NCBI RefSeq assembly: GCF_006546935.1
Contig: NZ_SMDN01000003.1
Location: forward strand, 1-64,000
Reading direction: 5' to 3'
DNA: 64,000 nucleotides
From: Mycoplasmopsis mucosicanis
Lineage (GTDB): Bacteria; Bacillota_I; Bacilli_A; Mycoplasmatales; Metamycoplasmataceae
Part shown: one piece after another, positions 21,855 through 33,652 of the stretch
How the letters are laid out: the number at the start of each line of letters is the position of its first letter
Position numbering within the stretch: the stretch's first letter is position 1
Translations under genes and position numbers: made by a program
The notes under the pieces: model-generated
What the model was told of the DNA's origin: nothing
Databases searched by the model: none
What the model saw: only the letters and a program-made list of their open reading frames with translations

Positions 21855-21890
21855 AAAAAACAGAGATTTTGATTGATTTCTCTGTTTTTA
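21855..21890. terminator. Shared terminator between the LacI-type gene and smpB
   Basis: Stem AAAACAGAGA / TCTCTGTTTT with T runs in both directions, placed between convergent genes. Confidence 0.8.
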
Positions 21891-22331
21891 TTTGTAGTTT
21901 TGCATAACTTTACGAAGATATTTTTCAGTATCTTTTTTCTTCATTTCTTGTCTTTTGTCTGCTTTATTCATAGCAACCACAAGTGCAATTTCAAGTTTAA
22001 TTTTTGAATTATTAGCAAAATAAATTTTTACAGGCAAAACAGTTGCATTACCCATTTTATCTTTTTTGCTTTGCAAACGTAGCAGTTCATTTTTATGCAT
22101 TAAAAGTTTGCGGTCTTGTGTTTCATCACATTTTACAAGCATGAATTGTTTGAATGTTGCATTACATAAAAAAAGTTCATTTTTGCGAAAAAAACAATAA
22201 GCATTAGTTAGTTGAACAGTATTTGCGCGGGCTGACTTAACTTCTCAACCTTGTAAAACGATACCAACTTCATATTTTTCAATGATGTTATGGCCATACA
22301 GACCTTTTCTATTGTCGCTTATTAGTTTCAT
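21888..22331 (-). CDS. smpB: tmRNA-binding protein SmpB
   Basis: 147 aa. Start MKLISDNRKGLYGHNIIEKYEVGIVL; motifs GWEVKSAR and a basic C-terminal tail (KADKRQEMKKKDTEKYLRKVM) are typical. SmpB works with tmRNA to release stalled ribosomes. The -10 TATAAT lies eight bases before the ATG with no ribosome site, so the mRNA is probably leaderless. Confidence 0.95.
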
Positions 22332-22405
22332 ATTGCTCTATTATACTAAATAATTTTTCAGTCTTTTTTGACTAAAAAATATGCATTAATATAAAATAAA
22401 TATAT

Positions 22406-23431
22406 ATGAATAAAGAGCGCTTAGGACAGGTTTTTACACCATTAAATATTGTTAAAAAAATGGTCAATTTAATTACATTTAACAAACCTAATTTAGTTCT
22501 TGAACCTTCATCGGGAACTGGTAATTTTTACTTTGAATTAATAAAAAAATATGACAATGTGATTGGAGTAGAAATTGACCAAAACATTGCTCATAAAGGC
22601 GCTTTGGTAAAATCATACTTTGAAACTAAATTTAAAGCAGACGTGATAATCGGTAATCCACCATATGTAGAATTCAAAAATATATATCAAAAACCACAAT
22701 CAAATATTCTTGTTCATAAACCCAACCTATTTCACTTCTTTTTACAGAAGGCTCTTGATGATCTTAATGATAATGGAGAACTTATTTGAATAGTTTCAAG
22801 TTCAATTTTTACTAATTCATCTGCAAAAGAATTAAATAAAAAAATATTTCATGATTTTTCAATCACTTATTGAGAACAGATGCCTGAAAACATTTGACAA
22901 AATGCTGCCGTTCCTACTGCAATAGTTAAAATTGTTAAACAAAAAAACCATCCTCAAAAATTGGATTATTTTTTGAGTAATGGCAAAATTATTTTTGGAA
23001 ATAGGGTTGTGTCTATTACTGATGTAGTGATAAAAGTAGGTGGTGCAAGTGGTTTTAAAAATAATCTTTCTTCAGGACCAATTGACTTAGTCGACTCTCA
23101 GACTGAACGAACAAAACAAACTATAAAGATTACATATGAACCTAAAAAGTGAATTAGACCAGTACCTAAAGCACCTAAAAACTTTAAGTACATGATTTTT
23201 GTAAATACAAAAACAAGAAACGAACATCCTTTTTATATGCTTGAAAATCTCAAACAAAACGAATTTATTCACTATGATGCCGCAGTGTTAGCTATTTACA
23301 CATTTAGCAATATCAATGAAACCAAAGATCTGATGGATAAATTAAATAATTTTGATTGAGAAAAAGCAGGAATTAAAAAAGACGGTAGATTTCACTTTTC
23401 TCAAAGCATTTTACATGCGATGCTTTGCTAA
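22406..23431 (+). CDS. Type II DNA adenine methyltransferase
   Basis: 341 aa with several TGA=Trp codons. Order: LGQVFTPLNIVKKMV, SAM-binding VLEPSSGTGNFYFELI, acidic GVEID, and catalytic GNPPYVEF, typical of N6-adenine methyltransferases of the gamma class. A substrate-recognition region follows. The last four bases overlap the convergent endonuclease gene, so this is one restriction-modification system. The number of TGA codons shows long residence in a code-4 host. Target sequence unknown. Starts without a visible ribosome site, close behind a TATAAA box. Confidence 0.9.
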
Positions 23432-24144
23432 TTATCAATATTTTGTTCAAAATATTCAAAGAAATCGTGCTCGATTTGAGCTCTTTTTTTGATGCTTTCA
23501 GCAAAATTGTCAAGTATAAATTTCTTTGCTTGTTCAAATGTACGCTCAATTTTTTGACGGTTGTCGCTTCAAACACATTGAAAAGGTAGGTTATTACCAT
23601 TTGGAGTTAATGATTTTAATTGTTTAAGAGAATTTCAAAATAAATCGCTTGTATCGTTTTTATTTATCACAATAAAATAATAGTCTTCATTATTTGGTTG
23701 CATATTTTGCTTAAGCTCCATAAAATATTTGCTTCAATTTATTTGATTATCAAATTCTGGTGCTTTACCTGTTAATGCAAAATATACACCTAATTTTGAG
23801 TTTAGATTATCGCTACGACCCTTATCAATATAGGTTGTTTTGATGTTTATAGGAATAAGCTTATTATCAGTCTCTAATGCCAAATCAAATCAATGTCTGA
23901 TCTTTGGAATTATTAGTTTTATACCTCTTTTATTAAAAAAATCATTCAATTCATTATTCATCGCTATTTGATTAATAATCTCTTGTTCATCCAATGCAGA
24001 ATTTATTCGACCATCTTCATTATGAGGTGATAAAGTTATTTTTATTTCACTCAATTTTTTTGTAATATATTCAATCGCTTCATGATCACTATTTTTAAAT
24101 TTCATACATTTCATTGTACATTTTTCTTCGCTTAAAGCAAACAT
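23428..24144 (-). CDS. Putative type II restriction endonuclease, EcoRV-like motif
   Basis: 238 aa, TGA=Trp codons present. The stretch WFDLALETDNKLIPINIKTT has the D-x(n)-(D/N)-x-K layout of PD-(D/E)XK nucleases, and INIKTTY followed later by KLGVYFAL recalls EcoRV (DIKTTY). The second acidic position is Asn here rather than Asp, so catalytic assignment is uncertain. Context is the stronger argument: it is convergent with, and overlaps, a DNA methyltransferase. Start is uncertain; in-frame ATGs at 24144, 24114 and 24105 lack ribosome sites. Confidence 0.72.
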
Positions 24145-24159
24145 ATAGTTGCGGATAAC

Positions 24160-24193
24160 AAAAAAAGTCGAACGTTTTTAACGTGCGACTTTG
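24160..24193 (-). terminator. trxA terminator
   Basis: Stem AAAGTCGCACGTT / AACGTTCGACTTT (12 of 13 pairs) followed by seven T on the minus strand. Confidence 0.85.
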
Positions 24194-24220
24194 CATTTTT
24201 ATCTTGGTCTTTTGTTTAAA

Positions 24221-24532
24221 TTAAAGATGTTTTTTAACAATTGTTTGAAATTCAGCATATAGCATATATCCTGAACCTTTTTCAACAACTTCGCCACCTT
24301 TAATAATAAATCATGTTGGAAGAGTTTTGATACCAAATTCATTCGAAAGCATTCTGTTTTTGTCTGTATCAATACGTACAACATTAATACCATCTTTTTC
24401 AGATAATTCTTCTAATGTTGATTTAAATAATCTACATGGTGGACATCATGTTGCATGGAAAACAATAACATAATCGCTGTGTTCTGGAAGGAATTGTTCT
24501 TTGTATTCTTGTTCATTTAATTCTCTAAACAT
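24221..24532 (-). CDS. trxA: Thioredoxin
   Basis: 103 aa. The active site is HATWCPPCRLF, with Trp coded by TGA, so the standard code would destroy the gene. The cis-proline motif GIKTLPTWF and a C-terminal helix complete the fold. CPPC instead of the usual CGPC alters redox potential in other thioredoxin-fold proteins. Ribosome site AGAGG lies before the ATG. It reduces disulfides, using thioredoxin reductase not seen here. Confidence 0.93.
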
Positions 24533-24624
24533 ACTTACCTCTTTTCTATTTATAAAAACATTTTATTATAAAAAATGAATTTTTCAATAAAAAAACACTA
24601 ATATTTTAACTTTTTGCAAAAATG

Positions 24625-26553
24625 CTATAAGTCAATATTTTTTACATACTTAGCGTTTGCTTCAATAAATTCACGACGCGGAAATACTTCATCCCCCATT
24701 AATGTTGTAAAAGCTCAGTCAGCTTGAGCAGCATCACTTATTTGAACTTGTAACATTTTTCTATTGTCAGGGTCCATAGTAGTTTCTCACAACTGTTCAG
24801 CATCCATTTCACCTAAACCTTTGTAACGTTGAACAGTAACTTTTTGTCCATCATTCATTTGAGCTAATAATTGATCTTTTTCTTGATCGCTATACACATA
24901 TTTGAGTGTTTTACCTTGCTGCAATCTATATAAAGGAGGTTGAGCAATATACACAAAACCATACTCAATTAGAGGTCTAAAATATCTATAGAAAAATGTT
25001 AATAGCAGTGTTCGAATGTGTGAACCATCAACATCGGCATCGGTCATAATAACTATTTTGTGATATCTTAATTTGTTGATATTGAATTCTTCGCCAACTC
25101 CAGTACCTAGTGCAGAAATTAACGAAAGAATTTCTGCGTTTGCAAAAACTTTGCTTGGAGTGTTTTTTTCAACATTGATAACTTTTCCACGCAAAGGTAA
25201 AATCGCTTGTGTTTCACGGTTTCGACCGTTTTTGGCTGAACCACCAGCAGAATTCCCTTCGACAATATATAACTCAGAAATCTCAGCATTTTTTGAAGAA
25301 CAATCAGCCAATTTTCCAGGAAGTGAACCTGAATCAAAAACAGTTTTTCGTCTTGCAGCATCACGAGCAGCTTGACCCGCAAGTCTCGACTTACGTGCAT
25401 CAAGCATTTTTTGAATTAATAATTTTGCTTCAGCAGGATTTTCGTTTAAAAATCTTTCAAGAGACTCACTAAACACTTTGTTAACGGCTATTCTAGCATC
25501 TTTATTTCCAAGTTTACCTTTAGTTTGGCCTTCAAATATTGGATCTGTGTGTTTGATTGAAATAATTGCAACAATACCCTCTTTAATATCATCACGAGTT
25601 AATTTTTCGTCCTCGTTTTTGATGTAAGAATTAAGCAACGCATACGAGTTAATCAATCGAACTAATGCATCGTAAAAACCACTTTCATGAGTACCACCTT
25701 CACCAGTAATAATGTTGTTTGCATAACTTACAACATTGCCAGTGATTTTTGTGTTATATTGAACTGCAACCTCAACATATACAGCAGGATCTTGTCCTAA
25801 TGAGTACTCGCCTTCAGCATAAATTACATCATTGTGAATTAATTTTTGACCTTTGTTAAGTTCTTTAACATAGTCAATTATTCCACCCTCAAAACGGTAT
25901 TCTGCTGAAGTGTTATCTCGCTCATCGCTAACTTGAATTCTTAAACCTTTATTTAGATAAGCAATTTGTTTAGCATGGTCAATAACTGCAATTTTGTCAA
26001 AAGGGTGTTCATCCATAATGCTAAAATCTGGTTTAAATTTAATTTTTGTACCTGTATCATTTGGATCAACGTCTGCAATAACTTGTAGATGATTAACAAT
26101 TTGACCACCGTTTTGAAATCTTGCATAGTGCAATTTAGAATTACGTTTTACTCAAACTTCTAAGTCTGTACTCAATGCATTAACAACTGAGGCACCTACA
26201 CCATGCAAACCACCTGAAACTTTATATGATTCAGTATCAAATTTTCCACCAGCGTGCAAAACAGTCAAAACTGTTTCAACAGTTGAAAGACCAGTTTCAG
26301 GGTGAATATCCGTCGGTATTCCCCGTCCATTATCTTCAATTTCAACATAACCATCACGTGTAAGTGTAATTGAGACAAAATTTGCATAACCAGCCATACA
26401 TTCATCAACTGAGTTGTCAACTATTTCTCAAATTAAGTGGTGTAGACCGCGTAATCCTGTTGAACCAATGTACATTCCAGGTCGAACACGAACTGCTTCA
26501 AGTCCCTTTAACACCTTGATATTCGATGCGCCATACTCTTTATTTTCGCTCAT
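24625..26553 (-). CDS. gyrB: DNA gyrase subunit B
   Basis: 642 aa. GHKL ATPase domain ([42 protein letters not shown]), transducer, TOPRIM domain ([34 protein letters not shown]) and [14 protein letters not shown] followed by WETTMDP. The last motif distinguishes GyrB from ParE. Introduces negative supercoils together with GyrA, not found in the window. Strong ribosome site AAGGAGG. Confidence 0.97.
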
Positions 26554-26670
26554 TTTGCCTCCTTAATTAAACTATTTAATATTATATTAAATTATTCTAA
26601 TTTTTGAATTATAATTATAGAAGACTAAAGCTTTTTTTAGTGTTTTTTTATACTATCGAAAGGAGAGAAA

Positions 26671-28059
26671 ATGGAAAAAGAAAATAATTTTAAACATGTA
26701 AATGATGATCAAAATCAGGAACAAAATACAGTTAATAATGCCGATTTAGACATTTTTACTCAAGAAGATGGCCATCCTGTCGTTAAAAGAGTTGAACGTA
26801 AAAACACAAATTACAAATATACAAAAATGTCAAACTTTGTTTTGAAATTATCTCGTTTTTATGCTCCGATGCCAATGTGAAAACTTGCCACAATTACCTC
26901 AGGTTTAGCAGTTATATTTGGTATTATCAGTGTATTTTTTGTTAAAAATCCAGGGATTTATAACTTTGGTGCTGCTGCTTTTGGTCAAGCAGCTGCACGT
27001 ATAACAAACGTACTTTTAAAAAATAATCCATCAATCACACCTGAAATTTATAATGTTATTGACCACGCATTATTCTGAATTTTGTACATAATCTTATCAA
27101 TTCCAATATTTATTTTTGGTTGAAAGAAAACAGGAAAAATATTTACACTTTTAACTATTTTATTTCTTGTTGTGTCTAGTCTTGTATCATTCTTAATTGG
27201 ACAAATTCCAGGCACTGATAAACTCTATATAATTGGTAACTTTGCTCACAATGATATACCTGAAAAATTAAAAGATCATATCACTAAAGAATATTTTGGA
27301 AACAAAAGCCAAATGTGATCATTAATTCCACTTGCATGAAATGACGCAGGTAATGTAATTGCTCAAATTATTTTTGGTGTTGTTTATGGTGCAGTGCTAG
27401 CATGATTTTTTGCTGTTATTGCTATTATAGGTGGTTCAGCAGGTGTAACAGGTATTATTGGTGAATATATGTCTGTTGTTAAACGTAAAAATTTCGGAAC
27501 AATTAATGGTTATATTAACTTAGTAATATTGGTTATAGCAGTGTTTATAGGTTCATATTTACCAGGTTCATTGTTAATTGATTCATTTAAACATGTTCAA
27601 CCTGAACAATTAGCAGCTAGTGTTGCTGTAAAAGGTACATTCGAATATGGTAAAGCTCTTGAAGCAATTAATTCACTTAATTCATTAGCTTGAAAACCAT
27701 CAATGTATTTATCGCCTAACTTTGTTTCAACATTTGTTTCAAACTTTATTTTTGTGATATTTTTAAACAAATTATTCCCTAGATTTAAAGTTGTGCAATG
27801 TAAAATTTACTCACCTCATATGAGTGCTATTAAAGCTGCAATTATTGGTGACCAAAAAACAATTAATAGTTTTACAGTCACTGTTGGTGAAGGTGGTTAT
27901 TCAGGTGCAAAAACAAAAATTCTTTCATCAATTACACTTTACAAACAAATTCCAAGACTTATTAAAAAAGTTAGATCAGTAGACAAAAATGCATTAATCA
28001 CTGTATCTAATGTAGCATCAGTTGATGGTAAACTATACATTCCTGAAAACAAATTCTAA
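26671..28059 (+). CDS. YitT-family membrane protein with C-terminal DUF2179
   Basis: 462 aa. A charged N-terminal tail of about 65 residues precedes five to six membrane segments that include the YitT pattern (GAVLAWFFAVIAIIGGSAGVTGI). A C-terminal cytosolic domain with HMSAIKAAIIGDQKTINSFT and TVGEGGYSGAKTK fits DUF2179. Function of the family is unknown; suggested to be transport-related. AAGGAGAG ribosome site; followed by its own terminator. Confidence 0.85.
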
Positions 28060-28079
28060 AGTAGCAAAGCTACTTTTTT
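28058..28079 (+). terminator. Terminator of the YitT-family gene
   Basis: Stem AAAGTAGC/GCTACTTT with loop AAA, then T run. Confidence 0.9.
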
Positions 28080-28134
28080 AGTTATATGATTATATTTTAA
28101 TTATAATTAATTAAAGTAAATATAAAGAAGAACA

Positions 28135-28168
28135 TTTTACCAAAATACTCATTTTTGAGTACTTTACG
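28135..28168 (-). repeat. Dispersed intergenic palindrome, copy 3
   Basis: TACCAAAATACTCATTTTTG then AGTACTTTACG. It ends only 3 bases before the AAAGGA ribosome site of the next gene, a position suited to controlling that gene. Confidence 0.7.
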
Positions 28169-28178
28169 AAAGGAAATT

Positions 28179-29084
28179 ATGGATTATACAAGCTTTGAAC
28201 TGCGTGCAAACTCAATATTATTAAATGGAAATGGTCCTAAATTATTACAAAAAATAATTAATTGTCCATATAGATATGATTCTAATTTGCAACCATTTAA
28301 CCTTATCACTAAACTGGAGCAAGCCTTCATTAGATCTCAAGAAAATAAATTCTACAAATTTTTGATTGAGTGTGCTGAATTTTTAATTAGTCAGTCATTT
28401 GAAAACGAAGGTATTGAGTATGTTAAAAAATCATTTGTTTTGCGCTATCTCAATACCGAGAATACTGATGAAAAACTTTTATCGCCTGAAGAAATTACAC
28501 AAAAAACAGTCACTGTAAGATTTAGAACTTCTATTGCGTTCATTGATAAAAACTCAAAGACGTTAAATCTTATATTTGCTAAAAAACGCGATGTTTTATC
28601 GTCTGGCGATATTGAAAAACTAAGTGCAAATATTGAACAAAGAATTAAAGCTTTACAATTGAATTACATTGATTACAAGATCAACTACAGCATATGATTT
28701 GTTGAAGACAATTACTCAATTAATTATGATTATTTTAATAATTTTGCCACCACAATAAATAACGAAAATACACGTTTTTCAGTATTTTATGGAGCAAACT
28801 TGTTCAATGAATTCAATAAGACTGCTGAGTGAAAAGACATTCAAGAGCACATTAAAACATTCAAAGAAAAAGACCTTTCAAGTTATCTAAAGATGCCAAA
28901 TTTAGCCATTGATCCCGAAACATACAAATATATGTGCGAGATGAGCTCATCAATGTGAGAAAAACTAAACAGTGATGACTATTTTATGACTAAAATTAGA
29001 GAACTAATATTTAGCGCATATAAAGACAACAACTTAACTAATGCAATTAAACAGAGACAAAATTCAACTATAGAAAGCGAATAA
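28179..29084 (+). CDS. Unknown protein, palindrome-proximal
   Basis: 301 aa, no family recognised with confidence. It has no signal peptide or membrane segment and is rich in Asn, Lys, Tyr and Glu. Residues about 115-230 alternate beta-like strands (VRFRTSIAFIDKNSKTLNLI, then FAKKRDVLSSGDIEKL, YKINYSIWFVEDNYSINYDY and RFSVFYGANLFNEF). The last two resemble segments seen in some restriction endonucleases, but this is an impression, not evidence. An earlier ATG at 28155 lies inside the palindrome; ATG 28179 after AAAGGAAATT is preferred. Confidence 0.6.
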
Positions 29085-29205
29085 TTAATTTATAACTGAA
29101 CAATTAAGCAAATAATTCAATTAAAATATTCATTAAAAGCTTTAATTGTCTTGTATTTTTTGTTTCAAAATATAATTTATATATATGTCTTGAAAGGAGG
29201 TTTAA

Positions 29206-30006
29206 ATGGCCTCTCCACGAATTGGTTTAAGAAAAAATAATGACTTAGTTTCTCAACCTCAACAACAAAGAATTGAGTCTTATACCAACTATTTAATTAA
29301 CTGACTTAAACAAAGAGTAAAAAAAGCACATTGCAAAGGTATTGTTGTAGGTATTTCAGGTGGAATAGATAGTGCTTTGGTAGCTGCATTGGCTAAAAAA
29401 GCATTTCCAAATAATACTCTTGGAGTAATTATGCCTATTGATGATATGAGTTTTGATTTAGCACACATTGAAGAATTAAAAAGCAATATTAATCTTGAAA
29501 CAATAACAGTAAATTTGAAGTCAACTTTTGACGAAATTACACGTTTTACAATGGTTAATAACAAAATGAGTTTAAGCAATATTAAACCACGTCTTCGTAT
29601 GACTGCTCTTTATGCATTAGCTCAACAACACAATTATCTAGTGTCAGGAACTGACAATGAAGATGAAATTTTTATAGGTTATTTTACTAAACATGGCGAT
29701 GGTGGTGTTGATATATTACCTATATCTAGATTGCTTAAAAACGAAGTGCGCTTAATGGCTAAATTCCTTAATGTACCAGATAGCATAATTAATAAAAAAC
29801 CTTCAGCCGGACTTTGAGAAGGTCAAAGTGATGAAGATGAACTAGGTTTTTCATATAATGAATTAGATAATTATTTAAATAATAATTTAGATTTATTGAA
29901 TAGTAATATAAAATTAAGAATTGAAGGGTTGCACAAAGCTACACATCACAAACGACAAAAAGCTTACCGACCAAAAACTATTGAAGAATTTTTAAAGGAG
30001 AAATAA
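29206..30006 (+). CDS. nadE: NH3-dependent NAD+ synthetase
   Basis: 266 aa. PP-loop SGGIDSALVAALA, then SGTDNEDEIFIGYFTKHGDG and KPSAGLWEGQSDEDELG, which are diagnostic. It converts nicotinate adenine dinucleotide to NAD+ using ATP and ammonia. No glutaminase domain. Start follows AAAGGAGG. The stop codon abuts the yebC start, so they form an operon. Confidence 0.95.
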
Positions 30007-30744
30007 ATGGCAGGACACTCACATTCAGCAAATATAGCACATAGAAAAGGAGCTCAAGATAGAGCTCGTGGTAAAATTTTCCAAAAATTATTTAAAGAGA
30101 TTTATGTTGTTGCTACTGGACCAGGTGGTGCAGACCCCGATTCAAATCCAAGTCTAAAATTAGCAATTGCTAAAGCAAAATCAAAAAATATGCCTAAAGC
30201 AAATATTGAGAGAGCATTAGCAAAAGCCAAAGGAGAAGCAAAAGAAGGTGCAAGCTTTGTAGAAACACTTTTCAATGCAACTATCGCAGGTGGTGCAACA
30301 TTTTTAATTAAAACATTAAGCGATAATATGAATCGTACAAAATCAAATATGGCTGCATTATTTAATCGCCAAAACGCTGTTTTAGGCAAAACTGGACAAG
30401 TACCATTTCAATTTGATTTTGTTGGTGTTCTTGAAATAGCTCACGATTTAATTGATGAAGATACAATAACCCTAACTGCACTTGAAAATGGAGCTAATGA
30501 CATTGACACCAGTGAAGAGTCTTATTTAATTACTTGTGCTCCTGAAGCATTTCCAGGACTTAAACAAGCCATTGAAAATGATTTAGGTATCAGTGATTTT
30601 CTTCAATGTGAAATAACTTATTGAGCTAACTCAACTGTTTCATTTGATGCTGAAAAGACTGAAAAAATCAAAGAATTTATTGCAAAACTTGAAGATGATG
30701 ACGATGTTCAAGAGGTTTACCATAACATTGAAATTGATGAATAA
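30007..30744 (+). CDS. YebC/PmpR-family protein
   Basis: 245 aa. N-terminus MAGHSHSANIAHRKGAQDRA is the family signature (normally MAGHSKWaNIkhrK). GGADPDSNPSLKLAIAKAKS and MPKANIERALAKAKGE follow, then a C-terminal acidic domain. Members act as transcription regulators or as ribosome rescue/translation factors at proline runs. Immediately downstream of nadE with AAAGGAG ribosome site. Confidence 0.93.
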
Positions 30745-30748
30745 TAAT

Positions 30749-30774
30749 AAATCGGTTATGCCGATTTTATTATT
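30749..30774 (+). terminator. nadE-yebC terminator
   Basis: Stem AAATCGG/CCGATTT with a five-base loop and T-rich tail. Confidence 0.8.
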
Positions 30775-30828
30775 GCGGTATCAGAATTAAACAAATTTAG
30801 TGAATGTATATGATAGACAGGAGGTGTG

Positions 30829-31752
30829 ATGGCATTTTTAAATAAAGGACAAGCGCATAATATTGGAACAAATGGTGAATTTAAGGTTCTTGATTGATTT
30901 AATGATAAAAAAAACTCAATTAGCATAAGAAATAGATTGGAGAAAATACTAGGCAGACAAATTCACAATGAATTCAATTTTGTTTTGCTGGGTGGCACTT
31001 CTAATAGACCAGATATTGTGGATATTGAAAATAATATAAATATTTCTGTTAAGTCAAAAAAGTATGATGCTAATTCCGGTTATCACGGTACATTTGATTT
31101 GATTAATACAACAATTAATAATGTTTATAGTGATATTGATACTGATAATTTAAATGATTCGTATGTATCAAATATTCAACATTGAGAAAGCGATGAAAAA
31201 AAATCAATACTTGAGTTATTGCAAAACTACAAAGACAAAATAGAAAAAATTGATCGAAATATTGATAAAAATTCTTTTAAAAATGTTATTAATGAGGAAA
31301 TAAACAAAATAATCAATAACATTGATTACACAACTATTAATCTACTTTTTCAAAAAATATTTGAGAAAGAACGCGACACAGTTGATGTTATTAGAGATTA
31401 TATTAATTCACCAGACGAAGACATTTTAGAAGATGATATACACTTTTTAGATACAATGTGAATAAGAAAAGAGTTTGAAAAACTAGATCAAAACACAACA
31501 TACGAAACAAAAAATTCTTCAATTAGACTTAAAAATACTGATGGTAGTAATAGTGTTTTTAGACTTCGTGTTGTTTTAAATAATGGTACTGAAGCTTTAA
31601 TGAGAAATTTAGGCATTATTGAACAACAAAAAGGAAAGAATTCTAGTTCTGTTTTAACATTTAAAATTCAGGTGGATGACGTTCAAAAAATTGTAGATAA
31701 TTACAGTGTTTCATCTATTAAATTTACCAAAAAAAATATTTTCATTAGATAA
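30829..31752 (+). CDS. Putative type II restriction endonuclease
   Basis: 307 aa with TGA=Trp codons. The stretch TSNRPDIVDIENNINISVKS then KKYD gives a D-x(n)-S-x-K arrangement like PD-(D/E)XK nucleases, preceded by a helical N-terminal region with an early Glu (NGEFKVLDW). The middle (about 110-210) looks helical and charged. Identification depends largely on the adjacent DNA methyltransferase 9 bases downstream on the same strand. Strong AGGAGG ribosome site. Target unknown. Confidence 0.72.
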
Positions 31753-31761
31753 GGTCTAAAT

Positions 31762-32733
31762 ATGAAACCAACATTTAATATAAAAAATATTGATTATAGA
31801 GTATTTTTAGACGAAATCCCGGACAAAAGCATTGACTTCATATGTATTGATCCACCTTATGGAAAAATAAATGGAATGATTTTATCTGGTCAAAAGAAAA
31901 AGATTGATTGAGATACAAACATTGATTGAGTCGATTTGTTTGCTCGTTTTAATAGAATAATTAAAGATGGCGGAACAATAGCGTGTTTTGGTCAAAACCC
32001 TACTTATTCAAATATGATATTATCAAATACCAAAGATTACAAATATGAGTTAATTTGAGTTAAAAACAATGCTGCACAAGGTTTTCATGCAAGTAAAATG
32101 CCCCTTAATTTCACTGAAAATATCGCTATTTTTATTCACAACGAAAAAGCGAATTCAAAAAGAATATTTAACAATATTTCACAAAGTATTGAGATTGATA
32201 AGTCTGTCCATTTTTGTCGATGATATGCGCAACAAATGCTTAAATTCATCAATAAACCGAGAAGGAAGATTCATAGTGAATTAGGTCACAGAAAACTTGA
32301 ATTCTGATTCTATTATACAGGCGAACATTTTGGTATTTTGAGTGAAGTACTTTATAATCAACTTATAGATAAATATCAAATTAACAAATGAAAAGATTTT
32401 GTTTCTTATTCGCATCTTAAAGAAATCTGAAACAATGAAAAAAAGAATTCTTCGGGAATTAAACTTGAAGGTTCAAAGTATAGCAATACATTGAACAATG
32501 TTTTAAATGTCGCTAAAGAAAACATTTATTTACATCCAACACAAAAACCGGTTGAATTAATGGAAAAGTTAGTTTTAATGTATTCTAATGAAGGCTGTAC
32601 AGTGTTAGATTGTTTTATGGGTTCTGGTTCAACAGGTGTTGCAGCAATACGAAATAACAGGAATTTTTTAGGTTGTGAGTTAGACAAAAAATACTTTGAT
32701 ATTGCAGTATCCAGAATTGAAAATGAGCAATAA
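31762..32733 (+). CDS. Type II DNA methyltransferase, beta class
   Basis: 323 aa with many TGA=Trp codons. The catalytic motif CIDPPYGKING comes first, then HPTQKPVELMEKLV and the SAM motif LDCFMGSGSTGVAAI near the C-terminus. This circular permutation (motif IV before I) defines beta-class adenine-N6 or cytosine-N4 enzymes. Pairs with the endonuclease upstream as a second restriction-modification system; a strong terminator closes the unit. Confidence 0.92.
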
Positions 32734-32763
32734 AAAAAGCTAGTATACAAACTAGCTTTTTTA
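32733..32763 (+). terminator. Terminator of restriction-modification unit 2
   Basis: Stem AAAAAGCTAGT/ACTAGCTTTTT with a six-base loop. Confidence 0.9.
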
Positions 32764-32797
32764 CGTTAAGTACTTAAATATGTGTATATTGGTAAAA
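32764..32797 (+). repeat. Dispersed intergenic palindrome, copy 4
   Basis: GTTAAGTACTTAAATATGTG then TATATTGGTAAAA, a degenerate left half with a well-kept right half. It lies between the terminator above and the convergent hydrolase stop codon. Confidence 0.55.
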
Positions 32798-33592
32798 TTA
32801 CTTATCTAAAAATGGTTCCAAAATTGAAATAAATTCATCTCAGTTTTCTTCAAACATCATATGTCCGGTTTTCGGAATATAAATTGTTTTTACATCCTTA
32901 ACAACTTCATTGAAATATTTTAGACAATTATCACGATCAATAACACCGTCCTTTTCTCCTAAAATCAATAATGTAGGCGCTGTTATTGATTTTAAACCTT
33001 CTTCAATTTTTTCATGCAATTCAAGGACAGGTAGTGATTTACCTAATCTAACTACATCTGCATTATTGAATGAATCAGCATCGAATGTTGCTTTAGTTAA
33101 TCTCATTCATTTTTCATTTGATGTAAACTTAGAAATATCATAGTAAAGCACACTTAAAAACACTAAAAATTCATCAAATGTTTTTGGGAAATAGGTTTTT
33201 TCATATGTTGGTGCAGTTGATAAAGAAGTTTTATTCATTGGAGCAATATAAACCATTTTTTTGAATAAATTAGGCTTCATTTTGTATGCAAGAGAAATTG
33301 TTGCACCACCCATCGAGTGTCCTATTAATGTTACATTTTTTAGATTGTTTTTCTCAACAAATTCAACTAGTAATTTAGCAAATTGTGGTACTGATAAATC
33401 ATGTCCCTTAACTGCTTTTACACCATTGTTTCCAGGGAATTGAATTGCATAATAGTTGCATTTTGTTCAGTATTTTTCGAAAATACTGAATGTATGTGGT
33501 CCTGAATTGAACCCGTGTACAAACACAATATTTTCAGAATCGTTTCCATTGTCCTTAAAAACATATGGATAGTCATATATTATTTCTTTCAT
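32798..33592 (-). CDS. Alpha/beta hydrolase
   Basis: 264 aa. Fold motifs: oxyanion region FVHGFNSGPH, nucleophile elbow GHSMGGA with Ser, acid GEKDGVIDRDN, and C-terminal TGHMMFEENW with the catalytic His. Substrate is unknown; mycoplasma relatives are annotated as esterases or lipases. No signal peptide, so probably cytosolic. AGGTG ribosome site before the ATG. Confidence 0.9.
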
Positions 33593-33652
33593 TTTTCACC
33601 TCACAGATTAATTTTACCAAGATAAAATATCAAAGCTTTAAATTAGGATTTT

